Source of the DNA: JAFRPC01 sp964455425
Lineage (GTDB): Bacteria; Bacillota; Clostridia; Oscillospirales; Oscillospiraceae
Assembly: GCA_964455425.1 (NCBI GenBank)
Contig: CAYVWG010000001.1
Span: forward strand, 6,293 to 70,292
Direction: 5' to 3'
Length of the DNA stretch: 64,000 nucleotides
Shown here in pieces: positions 1-9,074 of this stretch. The first letter of the stretch is position 1. The number at the start of each line of letters is the position of its first letter. Under the pieces are notes generated by a model. That model saw nothing but the letters and a program-made list of their open reading frames with translations, did no database searches and was not told the DNA's origin. Both the position numbers and the translations under genes were made by a program.

Positions 1-1799
1 ATCTTTCTCTTGCCGGACAGATACTGGCCGGTGATGCTCCTTGGCTGAGCCATAATATCTTCTACAGAGCCTGCCGCTACGATCTCCCCCCCATGGATGC
101 CTGCGCCGGGGCCAACATCCACAAGATAATCTGCCGCGCGCATGGTGTCCTCATCATGCTCCACCACTATGAGCGTGTTGCCCAAATCTCGCAAATGCTT
201 TAGGGTACCCAGCAGTTTGTCATTGTCTCGTTGATGCAGCCCAATGGACGGCTCATCGAGGATATACAAAACACCCATAAGACTGGAACCGATTTGGGTT
301 GCCAGACGGATCCGCTGGCTCTCGCCGCCAGACAAAGTGGCCGCCGAGCGGGACAGGGTCAAATATTGCAGGCCCACGCTTTGCAGAAACTGCAAGCGGG
401 AACGGATCTCCCGAAGAATTTGCTCCGCCACAGAGGCCATATTTCCTGTAAGCTTTAGCTGTTCTAGAAAAGCCAGCTCCTTGCTGATGGGCAGCTTGCA
501 AAAATCCATGATCCGCATACCGCCAACGGTGACTGCCCGGGAAATCTCCGACAGGCGGTCGCCGCCGCAGGCGGGACAGGGTTTGGTAGACATACACGAC
601 TCCAAATCCTTGCGTACAGCGTCGGACTGGGTTTCCCGATAACGCCGCTCCAGGTTGGGTACAATGCCTTCAAACGCCTGTTCCAGCGTCCCCCGGCCAT
701 TTCCCCGGTCGTAAAACAGCTTGAGCTTTTCCCCTTTGGTACCATACAGCACCACCTCCAGGGCTTTTTTCGGAAGCTTTTTCACCGGCACATCCAAGCT
801 GAAGGTGTACCGTCTGGCCAGAGCCTCAAAGTACATTAAGGCTACAGAGTCCGTCCGTAGGCTACCCCAGCCGGTGGCCTGAATGGCCCCATCCATAATG
901 GATTTATCCGGATCGGTAATGATCAACTCCGGGTCAACCACCAGCTGATAGCCCAGACCTGTGCAGGTGGGGCAAGCGCCATAGGGATTATTAAAGGAAA
1001 ACATCCGGGGAGACAGTTCTGGCAGGGACACGCCACATTCTTCACAGGCATAGTTTTGGGAAAGGATCATCTCCTCTCCGGTATCTACCTGCTGGACAAT
1101 CACCAGACCGTTGCTTTGGGCACAGGCTGTCTCCACTGAGTCTGTCAGGCGGCGAGTGATCTCTCCCCGGCGGATCAAACGGTCAACCACCAATTCTATG
1201 TTATGCCGCTTGTTCTTTTCCAGGTGGATTTCTTCCGTCAAATCATAAATATTGCCGTCGATGCGGATCCGGGTGAAGCCGCTTTTTCTGGCGCTGTCCA
1301 GCACCTTGACGTGCTCACCCTTCTTTCCTCGGACCACCGGGGCCAGCAGCTGAAATCGAGTGCCCTCCGGCAAGGCCAGGATCTTGTCCACAATTTGGTC
1401 AATGGTCTGCCGCTGGATCTCTTTGCCGCACTTGGGGCAATGGGGTATTCCCACTCTGGCCCAAAGCAGCCGGAGATAGTCATAAATTTCCGTAACGGTT
1501 CCCACTGTGGAGCGCGGATTTTTGGAGGTGGTTTTCTGGTCGATGGAAATGGCCGGAGACAGGCCGTCGATGCTGTCTACATCCGGCTTTTCCATCTGCC
1601 CCAAAAACATCCGGGCATAGCTGGAAAGAGATTCCACATACCGCCGCTGCCCCTCGGCATAGATGGTGTCAAAGGCCAGGGAGGATTTTCCCGAACCGGA
1701 AACCCCAGTAAACACCACCAGCTTATCCCGGGGAATCTGCAGGTTTACATTTTTTAGGTTGTTCTCCCGCGCGCCCTGGATGGTCAGTGTGTTTTTCAT
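1..1799 (-). CDS. uvrA: UvrABC excinuclease subunit A, N-terminal 599 residues (runs off window)
   Basis: Damage-recognition ATPase of nucleotide excision repair. The ATG at 1797-1799 follows an AGGAGG site. The N-terminal Walker A is GVSGSGKSS (about residues 31-39). A zinc-module Cys pair with the KCGKEIQRQT context lies near residue 120. A second Cys cluster with the ACEECG and CPTCTG contexts lies around 250-275. The first ABC signature LSGGESQRIRLA is near residue 510, followed by the Walker B ILDEPSIGL. UvrA is usually about 940 residues, so the second ATPase module lies beyond base 1. No uvrB is seen. Identity is certain; the C terminus is simply not in the window. Confidence 0.97.
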   Translation of the reverse strand, partial: MKNTLTIQGARENNLKNVNLQIPRDKLVVFTGVSGSGKSSLAFDTIYAEGQRRYVESLSSYARMFLGQMEKPDVDSIDGLSPAISIDQKTTSKNPRSTVGTVTEIYDYLRLLWARVGIPHCPKCGKEIQRQTIDQIVDKILALPEGTRFQLLAPVVRGKKGEHVKVLDSARKSGFTRIRIDGNIYDLTEEIHLEKNKRHNIELVVDRLIRRGEITRRLTDSVETACAQSNGLVIVQQVDTGEEMILSQNYACEECGVSLPELSPRMFSFNNPYGACPTCTGLGYQLVVDPELIITDPDKSIMDGAIQATGWGSLRTDSVALMYFEALARRYTFSLDVPVKKLPKKALEVVLYGTKGEKLKLFYDRGNGRGTLEQAFEGIVPNLERRYRETQSDAVRKDLESCMSTKPCPACGGDRLSEISRAVTVGGMRIMDFCKLPISKELAFLEQLKLTGNMASVAEQILREIRSRLQFLQSVGLQYLTLSRSAATLSGGESQRIRLATQIGSSLMGVLYILDEPSIGLHQRDNDKLLGTLKHLRDLGNTLIVVEHDEDTMRAADYLVDVGPGAGIHGGEIVAAGSVEDIMAQPRSITGQYLSGKRK

Positions 1800-1827
1800 T
1801 GGTAGCCTCCTACAAAAAAAGACAACA

Positions 1828-1904
1828 AAAGATAACAGGGAACTTGAACCGCAGCCGCAGGCCGTAACCATGCACGCTGGAATCCTCCGTCCTCTGTTAT
1901 CTTT
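1828..1904 (-). terminator. Long-loop hairpin with T-rich tail between tRNA-Ser and uvrA
   Basis: On the minus strand an 11-bp stem (AAAGATAACAG with CTGTTATCTTT) encloses a GC-rich loop that can itself fold. It is followed by TTTTGTTGTCTTTTTTT just before the uvrA ribosome site. It fits a terminator of the tRNA transcript. Because it abuts uvrA it could also attenuate read-through into uvrA; that second role is inference. Confidence 0.6.
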
Positions 1905-1926
1905 AGGCGCCGCAATGCGGCAAATC

Positions 1927-2018
1927 TGGCGGAGTGGGCGGGATTCGAACCCGCGTGCCGCTCATCACGGCAACACGATTTCCAGTCGTGCTCGTTATGA
2001 CCTCTTCGATACCACTCC
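1927..2018 (-). tRNA. tRNA-Ser (anticodon GGA)
   Basis: Class II tRNA of 92 nt including an encoded CCA. Acceptor stem GGAGTGG/CCACTCC, discriminator G, anticodon stem CACGA/TCGTG with loop CTGGAAA giving anticodon GGA, a long variable arm (GCCG/CGGC), and a T arm with GGTTCGAATCC. The long variable arm and the G discriminator fit serine. It reads UCC and UCU. Confidence 0.97.
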
Positions 2019-2058
2019 ATAGGCTTTGCTGACCGGCACTTCGCCAATCAGCTTGGCT

Positions 2059-2087
2059 ATTATATCCCTTGATCGTCCTATTGTCAA
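2059..2087 (-). promoter_or_regulatory. Sigma-A promoter of tRNA-Ser
   Basis: On the minus strand TTGACA, a 17-bp spacer and TATAAT: perfect consensus, 40 bp before the tRNA. Confidence 0.85.
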
Positions 2088-2127
2088 GGGTAAAACTGAA
2101 ATTTTTTGCCTTTTCCCCAAAATCCGG

Positions 2128-2174
2128 TCAAGCCTCCCTCACGCAAAAGGTCTCTCTGCGTTTGGGAGGCTTGA
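2128..2174. terminator. GC-rich hairpin between the UPF0340 gene and tRNA-Ser
   Basis: TCAAGCCTCCC pairs perfectly with GGGAGGCTTGA, and ACGC/GCGT can extend the stem inward. It lies 45 bp past the stop codon at 2219. Neither strand has a clean T run, so termination is plausible but not classic. Confidence 0.5.
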
Positions 2175-2218
2175 TTCTTCCCACATGATGGAAAAATGAA
2201 GCCTATGCTCCTATCGGC

Positions 2219-2761
2219 TTAAAGCTCCAAATAATGGGCGCGGCTGCCGCCAATGTACTTTGGCCGCGTTCTGGCACAGAGGATATGGGCCTGGCCGATG
2301 CTTTGCAAGCTCAGCCGCACAGGCACGGCCACCCGCTTTAGGTGCATACCGACCAGCGTGCCGCCAATGTCCAATCCCGCGTCCGCCTGAATGGTTTCCA
2401 CCACAACCGGATCCTTCATAGCCTGATATACCGTTGTGGCAAAGGCTCCGCCTGCGTGGGCATGGGGTACCGCGTTGACCACCTCATAGCCAAAGCGCAG
2501 GGCGTCCGCCCGCTCCATCACCAGGGCGCGGTTAAGATGCTCACAGCATTGTGCCGCCAAGGAGATTTGTTTTTCCGCCAGCACAGGGGCAATCCCCTGC
2601 CAAACGGCTTGGGCTGCCTCCATACTGCCGCCCTTACCGATGCAGCGGCCCAAAATCTCGCTGGAGGAACAGCCGATAACCAACAGTTGTCCCGGCTGCA
2701 GCTTGGCCGCATCGATCAGTTCCCCCACGGCCGTATAAGCGGCAGTTTTAATTTTGTCCAT
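2219..2761 (-). CDS. UPF0340 / TIGR01440-family protein (YwlG-like)
   Basis: A 180-residue soluble protein of the UPF0340 (DUF436) family, of unknown biochemical function and common in Bacillota. Diagnostic stretches are LVIGCSSSEILG near residue 30 and VPHAHAGGAFAT near residue 100, with a basic, glycine-rich C terminus. It is full length for the family. It lies 27 bp downstream of gpsA on the same strand and is probably co-transcribed. No signal peptide or membrane segment is seen. The family assignment is by recognition; no activity should be assumed. Confidence 0.85.
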   Translation of the reverse strand: MDKIKTAAYTAVGELIDAAKLQPGQLLVIGCSSSEILGRCIGKGGSMEAAQAVWQGIAPVLAEKQISLAAQCCEHLNRALVMERADALRFGYEVVNAVPHAHAGGAFATTVYQAMKDPVVVETIQADAGLDIGGTLVGMHLKRVAVPVRLSLQSIGQAHILCARTRPKYIGGSRAHYLEL

Positions 2762-2788
2762 GGTTATTCCTTCTTTCCTTCTGCCGGA

Positions 2789-3784
2789 TTACCAGCTTGC
2801 CTCTTCGATTTCTTGGCCTTTCTCCCGCCGCATAAGGCCCGCCACAGCGTCTTGCACAGACTTGCCGTGATACAACAGACTGTACGCCTCCTGGGTAATG
2901 GGCATTTCCACGCCGGCGCGGTCTGCCAGTTCCTTGACCGATTTTGCCGCGTAGTAGCCTTCAACCACCGCGCCTACCTCTTTCATAGCCTGCTCGGGCG
3001 TTTTGCCCTGGCCGATCAGGATCCCCGCCCGGCGGTTACGGGAATGCATGGATGTACAAGTGACGATCAAATCCCCCACCCCGGCCAAGCCGGCAAAGGT
3101 ATCCCGCCGCGAGCCAAGCGCGATGCCCAGTCTGGCCAACTCCGCCAGGCCTCTGGTCATCAGCAGGGCCTTGGTGTTGTCGCCATAGCCGTAGCCATCC
3201 AGTATGCCGGCGCAAAGGGCAAACACATTTTTCATGGCAGCGCCAAGCTCCACGCCTACCGGGTCTGTGGATGTGTATACCCGGAAATTCTCGTTCATAA
3301 ACGCATCCTGCACAGCCAAGGCCAGCGCCTTTTCTGTGCTGGCAGCCACAACGCCAGTGGGAATCCCCCGGCTGACCTCCTCTGCGTGAGAAGGGCCAGA
3401 TAACGCAACAACCGTCTTACCCGTCACCTGGGCAACCACCTGGGACATCCGCATACCAGTGTCCTTTTCGATGCCCTTGGTCACCGAAACCAAAACCGTC
3501 TTTGGAGAAAGATAGGGGGCAAAGCCCTGCGCGGTGGATCGAATGGCAAATGACGGCGGCGCTACCACCACCATATCCTTGCCGGCCACACAGGCAGGCT
3601 CCCAGGTATAGTGCATATCCTCCGGCAAAACTACGCCCCGCAGGAAGGGATTTTCCCGGGTCTGCCGCAAATGGTCACTTTCCTCCTTGCTGTAGGAACA
3701 TAGGGTGATTTGGTGCTTGTTTTTGTATAAAAGCGTGGCCAGAGCCGTACCCCAGCCGCCGCTGCCAACAACCGCAATATTCAT
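2789..3784 (-). CDS. gpsA: Glycerol-3-phosphate dehydrogenase [NAD(P)+]
   Basis: Converts dihydroxyacetone phosphate to sn-glycerol-3-phosphate for phospholipid synthesis, in the cytosol. The N-terminal Rossmann motif is VVGSGGWGTALA. Downstream are VSVTKGIE and ALSGPSHAEEV (substrate site region), then GAAMKNVFALCAGILDG carrying the catalytic Lys, and NTKALLMTRGLAE. At 331 residues it is normal length. The start has a GAGGTG ribosome site. It is preceded by its own promoter and followed by the UPF0340 gene. Confidence 0.96.
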   Translation of the reverse strand: MNIAVVGSGGWGTALATLLYKNKHQITLCSYSKEESDHLRQTRENPFLRGVVLPEDMHYTWEPACVAGKDMVVVAPPSFAIRSTAQGFAPYLSPKTVLVSVTKGIEKDTGMRMSQVVAQVTGKTVVALSGPSHAEEVSRGIPTGVVAASTEKALALAVQDAFMNENFRVYTSTDPVGVELGAAMKNVFALCAGILDGYGYGDNTKALLMTRGLAELARLGIALGSRRDTFAGLAGVGDLIVTCTSMHSRNRRAGILIGQGKTPEQAMKEVGAVVEGYYAAKSVKELADRAGVEMPITQEAYSLLYHGKSVQDAVAGLMRREKGQEIEEASW

Positions 3785-3838
3785 CTTGTCACCTCATTGG
3801 TAGATTCTCCCCGCTTTACCGGAGATATTGCCGCCAAT

Positions 3839-3866
3839 ATTTTATCATGGGAAAAAAGAATGTCAA
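3839..3866 (-). promoter_or_regulatory. Sigma-A promoter of gpsA
   Basis: On the minus strand TTGACA, a 16-bp spacer and TAAAAT, about 55 bp before the gpsA start. Confidence 0.75.
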
Positions 3867-3913
3867 GCCTTGGCAAAAAAATGGCGGAAAAAGAGAAAAC
3901 GCCTTTTGGTGGT

Positions 3914-3945
3914 AAAAAGCAGCGCGCCGCAAATAGGCGCGCTGC
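3914..3945 (-). terminator. Intrinsic terminator of the 3961-4359 gene
   Basis: GCAGCGCGCC and GGCGCGCTGC form a perfect 10-bp stem with a 7-nt loop. On the minus strand it is followed by TTTTTACC. Confidence 0.85.
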
Positions 3946-3960
3946 CGGGGGCTTAGGCGA

Positions 3961-4359
3961 TTATTCCTCGGTAGAGTCCTCTTCGGCCGCGGAAGCCTCT
4001 TCGGCAGGCTCCTCCGCTTCCACAAAATCGGCCTCTACAACTTCCTCTTCCGCGCAGTCAGGATTAGCCGCCTTGGCGGCCTCAATAATCTCCTTTTGCG
4101 CGGCGACCGCCTGCAAAGACGAAGAGATCTTGTCGCACAGGGGCATGTATTCCGCCTCATCCGGCTCTTCTTCGGTAACATAGTCCCGGTAATACAGCTT
4201 GCCAAGCTCTGTATACGCCTTGCGCTGTTTGTCCTGCTCCGCGCGGATGGCCAGATTGGCTTTGGCGATAACCGTCAATTCCTTTGCCTTCCGAGCCGCA
4301 GTCTGGGCCGCGTCTGCCGCCATGTTCTTTATGTTTTCAAAGCTTTCATTCAATGCCAT
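3961..4359 (-). CDS. Small helical protein with acidic tail, function unknown
   Basis: 132 residues. Residues 1-60 are Ala/Lys-rich and predicted helical (MALNESFENIKNMAADAAQT). The middle carries YTELGKLYYRDY. The last 35 residues are almost all Glu, Asp, Ala and Val. I do not recognise a characterised domain. Proteins of this layout with a YxELGxxYY core occur as hypotheticals in Clostridia. It has its own extended -10 promoter and terminator, so it is a single-gene unit. No signal peptide is seen. Confidence 0.75.
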   Translation of the reverse strand: MALNESFENIKNMAADAAQTAARKAKELTVIAKANLAIRAEQDKQRKAYTELGKLYYRDYVTEEEPDEAEYMPLCDKISSSLQAVAAQKEIIEAAKAANPDCAEEEVVEADFVEAEEPAEEASAAEEDSTEE

Positions 4360-4404
4360 GATGTTCGTCTCCTTCCTTCCCGTGTCCTACGGAAATGTAT
4401 CTAT

Positions 4405-4410
4405 ATCATA
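4405..4410 (-). promoter_or_regulatory. Extended -10 promoter for the 3961-4359 gene
   Basis: On the minus strand TGG-TATGAT (extended -10), about 45 bp before the start codon. The -35 is weak. Confidence 0.5.
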
Positions 4411-4451
4411 CCACACAATGCGCAAAAAATATAGGTATTTAAGGATAAAAT

Positions 4452-5285
4452 TTACAGATTATTCACTATATGCCTCTTTTGCTTACGGCCCAGATAGAGC
4501 AGCAGCCCAACGGCTGCCAGACAGCTGAGGCCGGCTAAGCACTGGCTGACCCGGAGGCCCGTGCCAAAGAGGTACAAAGAGTCTGTGCGCAGCCCCTCGA
4601 TCCAAAAGCGGCCAAAACCGTACCAGGCTACATAGGCCAGAAAGACCTGGCCATCATATTTCCGCTTCTTAGACAGCCGATGCAAAAGAAAAAATCCCAG
4701 AAGGTTCCAAAGGGACTCGTACAAAAAGGTCGGGTGATAGTATGTGGTAACGCCGTTTTGGGTCAAGCCCATGCGGAGAAAGAAATTGCCGGTAATTTCC
4801 TCTCCAAACGCCTCCCGGTTAAAAAAGTTGCCCCAACGGCCCAGGCATTGGCCGATCAGCAGGCCCAGGGCGGCAATGTCCAGCATGGGCATCAGCTTTC
4901 GATGGTGGAGCTTGGCGCACAGCCAAAGCCCCAGCACTGCCCCCAATATCCCGCCATAGATGGCCAGGCCACCCTGCCAGATGTACAGGACGGAAATAGG
5001 ATCGTCCCGGTATGCCGCCCAATTGAACACCACATAGTAGGCCCGCGCCCCAAGAATCGCCGCCGGGACGGCATACAAAATACCATCGGTCACCTGCTCA
5101 CTGGTCAGGCCAAAGTCCTTGGCCCGGTGAAAGCCGTACAACCCCGCCAGAAGAAAGGCTATGGCGATGATCAGGCCATAATAGTAAATCTGTTTGCCAA
5201 AAACTGCGATGGGCAGCGTCTGGGGCAGGTCTAACGCCTTGATCCCCAGGCCGGGAAAGGATATGGTGGCTGCCAAACAAATCAT
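4452..5285 (-). CDS. lgt: Prolipoprotein diacylglyceryl transferase
   Basis: Transfers diacylglycerol from phosphatidylglycerol to the lipobox Cys of prolipoproteins; integral membrane enzyme. Several hydrophobic spans flank the Lgt signature region GQCLGRWGNFFNREAFG (about residues 142-158), preceded by GGLAIYGGILG; YHPTFLYESLWN follows. The start chosen (ATG at 5285) overlaps the upstream stop as ATGA and has GGAAGGAGG at 6-nt spacing. A longer reading frame from 5348 would intrude into the peptidase gene. The client lipoproteins in this window include ApbE and probably the four-domain FMN-binding protein. Confidence 0.95.
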   Translation of the reverse strand: MICLAATISFPGLGIKALDLPQTLPIAVFGKQIYYYGLIIAIAFLLAGLYGFHRAKDFGLTSEQVTDGILYAVPAAILGARAYYVVFNWAAYRDDPISVLYIWQGGLAIYGGILGAVLGLWLCAKLHHRKLMPMLDIAALGLLIGQCLGRWGNFFNREAFGEEITGNFFLRMGLTQNGVTTYYHPTFLYESLWNLLGFFLLHRLSKKRKYDGQVFLAYVAWYGFGRFWIEGLRTDSLYLFGTGLRVSQCLAGLSCLAAVGLLLYLGRKQKRHIVNNL

Positions 5286-6559
5286 AACGCGCCTCCTTCC
5301 TTGCGGGGAACGATCACAGACAAAACCGAACGCTCCGGCACAATACACGCCAGCACCTTCTGGACTGCTTCCGGTGTAACGGCCTCATAGGCCTGGGGAA
5401 AAGCAAAATATTCAATGCCGTCAAAGTAGTCGCTGGCTATGTGGCTGCAAATATCGTGAAAGTCATCCAAATCCCGAAGGCGGCGGCCCAAGTCGGATTT
5501 TTTCAGCCGCTGGAAATCCTCCTGGGGAAATTCCTCCCGGCACATTTGACGGGCCTGGGTCAAAATGGCCTCCCGCACCGCTGCCGGATCCCGGCTTTCG
5601 CCGCCGAAAAACAGCACCGCCTTCCCGCGGATCACATCCTGCCCACAGGAAAAGTCCGCGTTGATCAGGCCCTGGTCGTACAGCCGCTGATACAAGGCAG
5701 AGGACTCGCCGGCCAGCAGCTCCACAGCAATGTCCCCTGCCAAGGGGGACACAGCGTCTTTCGGGCGCTGATCGTCACAGCGAACGCCCAGCACAAAGGT
5801 AGGCATAGATACATCCATCTCTTCTTGCACCTGGTGCGTGGCACAGCACACCGGATCGTCCGGGCCATAATCGGTCACAGCCTTAGAAAGCTTGCCGCTG
5901 GGGATGTTTTCTTGGGCCAGAGCAATCACGTGTTGGGGATCTATGTTGCCCGCCACACACAAGATGGCGTTATCTGGCCGGTAGTACGCCTTGTGGCACA
6001 AATCCAGGGTTTGGGCAGTAATATCCTCAATGCTGGCAACGGATCCGGCTATGGGCACGCGCAGGGGATGATGAGAAAACAAAGCGGCAAAGAGAAGCTC
6101 AAACACCCGGGCATCGGCGCTGTCCTCGTACATTTTGATTTCCTGCGCAATGATCCCCCGCTCTTTTTCCACGCTTTCCTGGGTAAACCAGGGGGTAAAC
6201 ACCATGTTTACCAGCAAGGCAATGTTTTCTTCAAAATTCTCTGTGGCTTCAAAATAGTAAACCGTTTTATCGTAGCTTGTACCGGCATTACAGCTGGCTC
6301 CCTGGGCGGAAAACGCCAGCGCAGCATCCCCTTGGGGCATGTCAAACATCTTGTGCTCCAGGTAGTGGGTCACGCCATCCGGCGTGCGGTAGGCTTGTCC
6401 ATTTAGGGCAAAAGTGGTATCCACCGAGCCGTAATTTACCGCCACCAATGCATGAAGCTTGGCAAATTCCGGCTTCTCCACCACGCGGATCACCAGCCCG
6501 TTGGGCAGCGTGTGCTCCACATAGCTCTCCCCTACCTGGGGAAATTCTTTTCGCTTCAT
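5282..6559 (-). CDS. M16 family zinc metallopeptidase, catalytic member (YmfH-like)
   Basis: 425 residues, two M16 half-domains. The inverted zinc motif HYLEH (HxxEH) is present in THYLEHKMFDMP near residue 65, with the downstream Glu context ENFEENIALLVNMVF. It pairs with the next gene upstream, which lacks the zinc motif, as in the Bacillus ymfF-ymfH arrangement. The start codon overlaps the partner's stop by 4 bp (ATGA), so the two are translationally coupled. It is likely cytosolic since no signal peptide is seen. The substrate is unknown. Confidence 0.9.
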   Translation of the reverse strand: MKRKEFPQVGESYVEHTLPNGLVIRVVEKPEFAKLHALVAVNYGSVDTTFALNGQAYRTPDGVTHYLEHKMFDMPQGDAALAFSAQGASCNAGTSYDKTVYYFEATENFEENIALLVNMVFTPWFTQESVEKERGIIAQEIKMYEDSADARVFELLFAALFSHHPLRVPIAGSVASIEDITAQTLDLCHKAYYRPDNAILCVAGNIDPQHVIALAQENIPSGKLSKAVTDYGPDDPVCCATHQVQEEMDVSMPTFVLGVRCDDQRPKDAVSPLAGDIAVELLAGESSALYQRLYDQGLINADFSCGQDVIRGKAVLFFGGESRDPAAVREAILTQARQMCREEFPQEDFQRLKKSDLGRRLRDLDDFHDICSHIASDYFDGIEYFAFPQAYEAVTPEAVQKVLACIVPERSVLSVIVPRKEGGAL

Positions 6560-7836
6560 TTTGCCGCCTCCCGCAAAAAATAGATGGTATCCGGCCGCAC
6601 CGCCTGGGCAGCGTCGATCACCGCCGGCAGGTCTGTGGCCTCAACTGCGGCCATCAGCGCCTCTATACCAAAATCCACCCCCAGCAAGGTTTGCCCGATA
6701 TAAAAATCATCTTGCCTGGCCGGCTCGTCCAGTTCTACCCGCAAAGCCGACAAAAGCAGCTGCTTTGCCGCGGAAAGCTCCTCGGCGGAAATATGCCCTT
6801 GCCGGCATTCCTCCAGCTGGTGAAGCATCTCGTCTCTTGCCATGTCAAACTGCTGGGCGGAGATCCCGCTGGATACCAGAAATATTCCCTTATACCGCTC
6901 ATAGGAAGAACCTGCGTAATAGCACAGCGACCGTTTTTCCCGCACATGCGTAAACAGCTTGCTGCGAAAGCCTACCCCGTAGATGGCATTGAGCACCATA
7001 TAGGCCCCGAAGGTCTGAGGTGTTGTTCCAGGCTTGGCCCAAAAGCCCATGGCCAGCTTGGATTGGGAAAGAGGCATGGTCTCCACCGTGGTGCGAAGCT
7101 CGCGGCACGGCGGCTCCTTTTGCCCCAGCGCCGGAAGAGAAAAGCTTCCCTCCCTGGGCAGCGGCGACAGCATCCGCCGGAAGCTTTGAGCCACGGCCTG
7201 CTGTGGCTGACGACCAATATAAATGATCTCTATGGGGGACTGTGCCAACACCTTCCGATAATGGGCGTATAGTCCCTCAGGGGTCAGCTGGGCCAGAGTG
7301 TCCACGTCTCCCAGACGGAAAAGGCTGTAGTTTTCCCCGGCAAACATTTCCTCCGTCAGCCGGCGTATGGCGTAGCCCCGCTTATTATTTATAGTGCCGA
7401 TAATGGCGTTGCGCAGATTTTCCTGTTCGCCGGCAAAGATTTCCGGCGAAAAGCCCCGCTCTGTCGTTAACGGATGAAGCAGGATCTCTCCCAGCAGCTC
7501 CACCACCGGCGCAAACACTGGCTCGTCCACCAACGCGTCTTCAATAAAATCCACATAAAAACCGGTGGCCTGTACGTCTCCCTTTTTCCGTGTAAGAGCG
7601 CCAATGGCCGCGCCGTACAAATCATCGAGCCTATGGGAAATACTGCGGATGTTCGGATATTTTTCCGTGCCCCGCAAAAGCAAGCCGGTAAACAAAGCGT
7701 TGGCTGCGGCTTCCTCCCGGCACAGAGGGCGCAGAAAGTTAAAGCTAAAGCATCCGGTCTTAAACTTGTTGGTAGGAATATACCGAAGATACACCCCCGG
7801 CATCAGGGCCATGCGATCCTCCAAGAGCTTCACCAT
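6556..7836 (-). CDS. M16 family peptidase-like protein, non-catalytic partner (YmfF-like)
   Basis: About 426 residues. It has the M16 fold signatures (LDDLYGAAIGAL, a YYAGSSYE motif near the C-terminal half) but no HxxEH, so it cannot bind catalytic zinc and probably completes the clamshell with the partner encoded downstream. Start choice: a GTG at 7863 would add nine residues but has no ribosome site. The ATG at 7836 has AGGAAAAG about 12 nt upstream and places the KFKT segment at a family-like distance. The start remains uncertain. Confidence 0.85.
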   Translation of the reverse strand: MVKLLEDRMALMPGVYLRYIPTNKFKTGCFSFNFLRPLCREEAAANALFTGLLLRGTEKYPNIRSISHRLDDLYGAAIGALTRKKGDVQATGFYVDFIEDALVDEPVFAPVVELLGEILLHPLTTERGFSPEIFAGEQENLRNAIIGTINNKRGYAIRRLTEEMFAGENYSLFRLGDVDTLAQLTPEGLYAHYRKVLAQSPIEIIYIGRQPQQAVAQSFRRMLSPLPREGSFSLPALGQKEPPCRELRTTVETMPLSQSKLAMGFWAKPGTTPQTFGAYMVLNAIYGVGFRSKLFTHVREKRSLCYYAGSSYERYKGIFLVSSGISAQQFDMARDEMLHQLEECRQGHISAEELSAAKQLLLSALRVELDEPARQDDFYIGQTLLGVDFGIEALMAAVEATDLPAVIDAAQAVRPDTIYFLREAAK

Positions 7837-8007
7837 CCTTTTTTTCTTTTCCTGTAAGGACACAATACACGCGGCATTTTGATCAAGGCGCGTATCTCAT
7901 CTCGATTTTAGGGGGAAAATTTCCCTGTCAAATGGCGATTTGGGCAAATTTTTCCACTGTCATCCTATTATACATCAATTTTTGAAAAATAAAAGTATAA
8001 ATTCTAC

Positions 8008-8036
8008 TTGTTATTATGGAAAAAATCTAGTAAACT
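8008..8036 (+). promoter_or_regulatory. Sigma-A promoter of prmA and downstream genes
   Basis: TTGTTA, a 17-bp spacer and TAAACT in an AT-rich stretch, 47 bp before the prmA start. Confidence 0.6.
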
Positions 8037-8083
8037 ATAGGCTGTAGCATTTTCATGCATATCCAAATGGAGGACTATGACAT

Positions 8084-9058
8084 ATGCAGTGGTTAGAAGT
8101 GACCATCCGTTCTGCCTCCGCAGGTATGGGCCTGCTGGAGGCTATGCTGACATACAACGGCTACGACAGCTTTATTGTGGAAGACGGGGAAGAGTTCCAA
8201 GACTTTCTAAACACCAACCGGGACTATTGGGACATTGTAGATGACGACTTGGCCAACAGCCTAAGCGGCGTTTCCCAAGTGCGGTTATATCTGGAAGAAG
8301 GCCCCGGCACCATGGAAGAAGTATGCCGCCTGCGGGAACTGACCGCTCAGCTCAAGCAGCATTATCCTGCCGCGGATTTAGGCTCTTTGGCCATTTCCCT
8401 TACCAGTGTAAAAAATGAAGACTGGGAAAACAACTGGAAGCAGTATTACCAGCCCATCCATATTGGCCGCCGGCTGACCGTCATCCCTCAATGGATGTCT
8501 CCCTCACTGGCAAGCGGCCGCATCCCTGTGCTGCTGGATCCAGGCATGATTTTCGGCACTGGCGCCCACGCCTCCACCCAGATGTGCATGATGGCGCTGG
8601 AGGATGCCGTAAAAGGCGGCGAGCAGGTAATCGATCTTGGCAGCGGCAGCGGCATTCTTTCCATCACCGCTTTGCTCCTGGGCGCCGCCCATGCCATCGG
8701 CGTAGACGTAGATCCCAAGGCAGAGGATATTGCCCGGGAAAACGCAGGGGTCAACGGTATTGGCCCCGACCGCTTCACGGCGGTTACCGGCAACATCGTG
8801 ACCCAGCAGGATAAGCTGTCTCAGCTGTTTTGCCGGACCTATGATATTGTGTGCCTGAATATTTTTGCCGATGTGATCATCCCCATGGCGCCGGTGCTGC
8901 CTAAGCTCATGGGCAAGCACTCTCTGGTAATCTGTTCCGGCGTGCTGGAGCCGCGGGCAGACGAGGTTCAGCAGGCTCTTACCGCCGCGGGACTTGTCTG
9001 CACCGGCAAGCAAAGCGCAGAGGATTGGTGCTGCTTTACCGCCAAGCTGGCAGGCTAA
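8084..9058 (+). CDS. prmA: Ribosomal protein L11 methyltransferase
   Basis: SAM-dependent trimethylation of ribosomal protein L11. It has an N-terminal ferredoxin-like substrate domain, a linker with NNWKQYYQP, and a class I methyltransferase core: GTGAHASTQMC, motif I VIDLGSGSGILSI near residue 185, GVDVDPKA and LNIFADVI. 324 residues, full length. GGAGGACT lies 8 nt before ATG. The next gene starts 17 bp after the stop, so it heads an operon. Confidence 0.94.
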   Translation: MQWLEVTIRSASAGMGLLEAMLTYNGYDSFIVEDGEEFQDFLNTNRDYWDIVDDDLANSLSGVSQVRLYLEEGPGTMEEVCRLRELTAQLKQHYPAADLGSLAISLTSVKNEDWENNWKQYYQPIHIGRRLTVIPQWMSPSLASGRIPVLLDPGMIFGTGAHASTQMCMMALEDAVKGGEQVIDLGSGSGILSITALLLGAAHAIGVDVDPKAEDIARENAGVNGIGPDRFTAVTGNIVTQQDKLSQLFCRTYDIVCLNIFADVIIPMAPVLPKLMGKHSLVICSGVLEPRADEVQQALTAAGLVCTGKQSAEDWCCFTAKLAG

Positions 9059-9074
9059 GGGGAGGGAGTTTTTC

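Noticed and set aside
5441..6406. 321-codon plus-strand frame opposite the M16 gene
   Set aside because: Shadow of the catalytic M16 peptidase; no ribosome site and no family resemblance.
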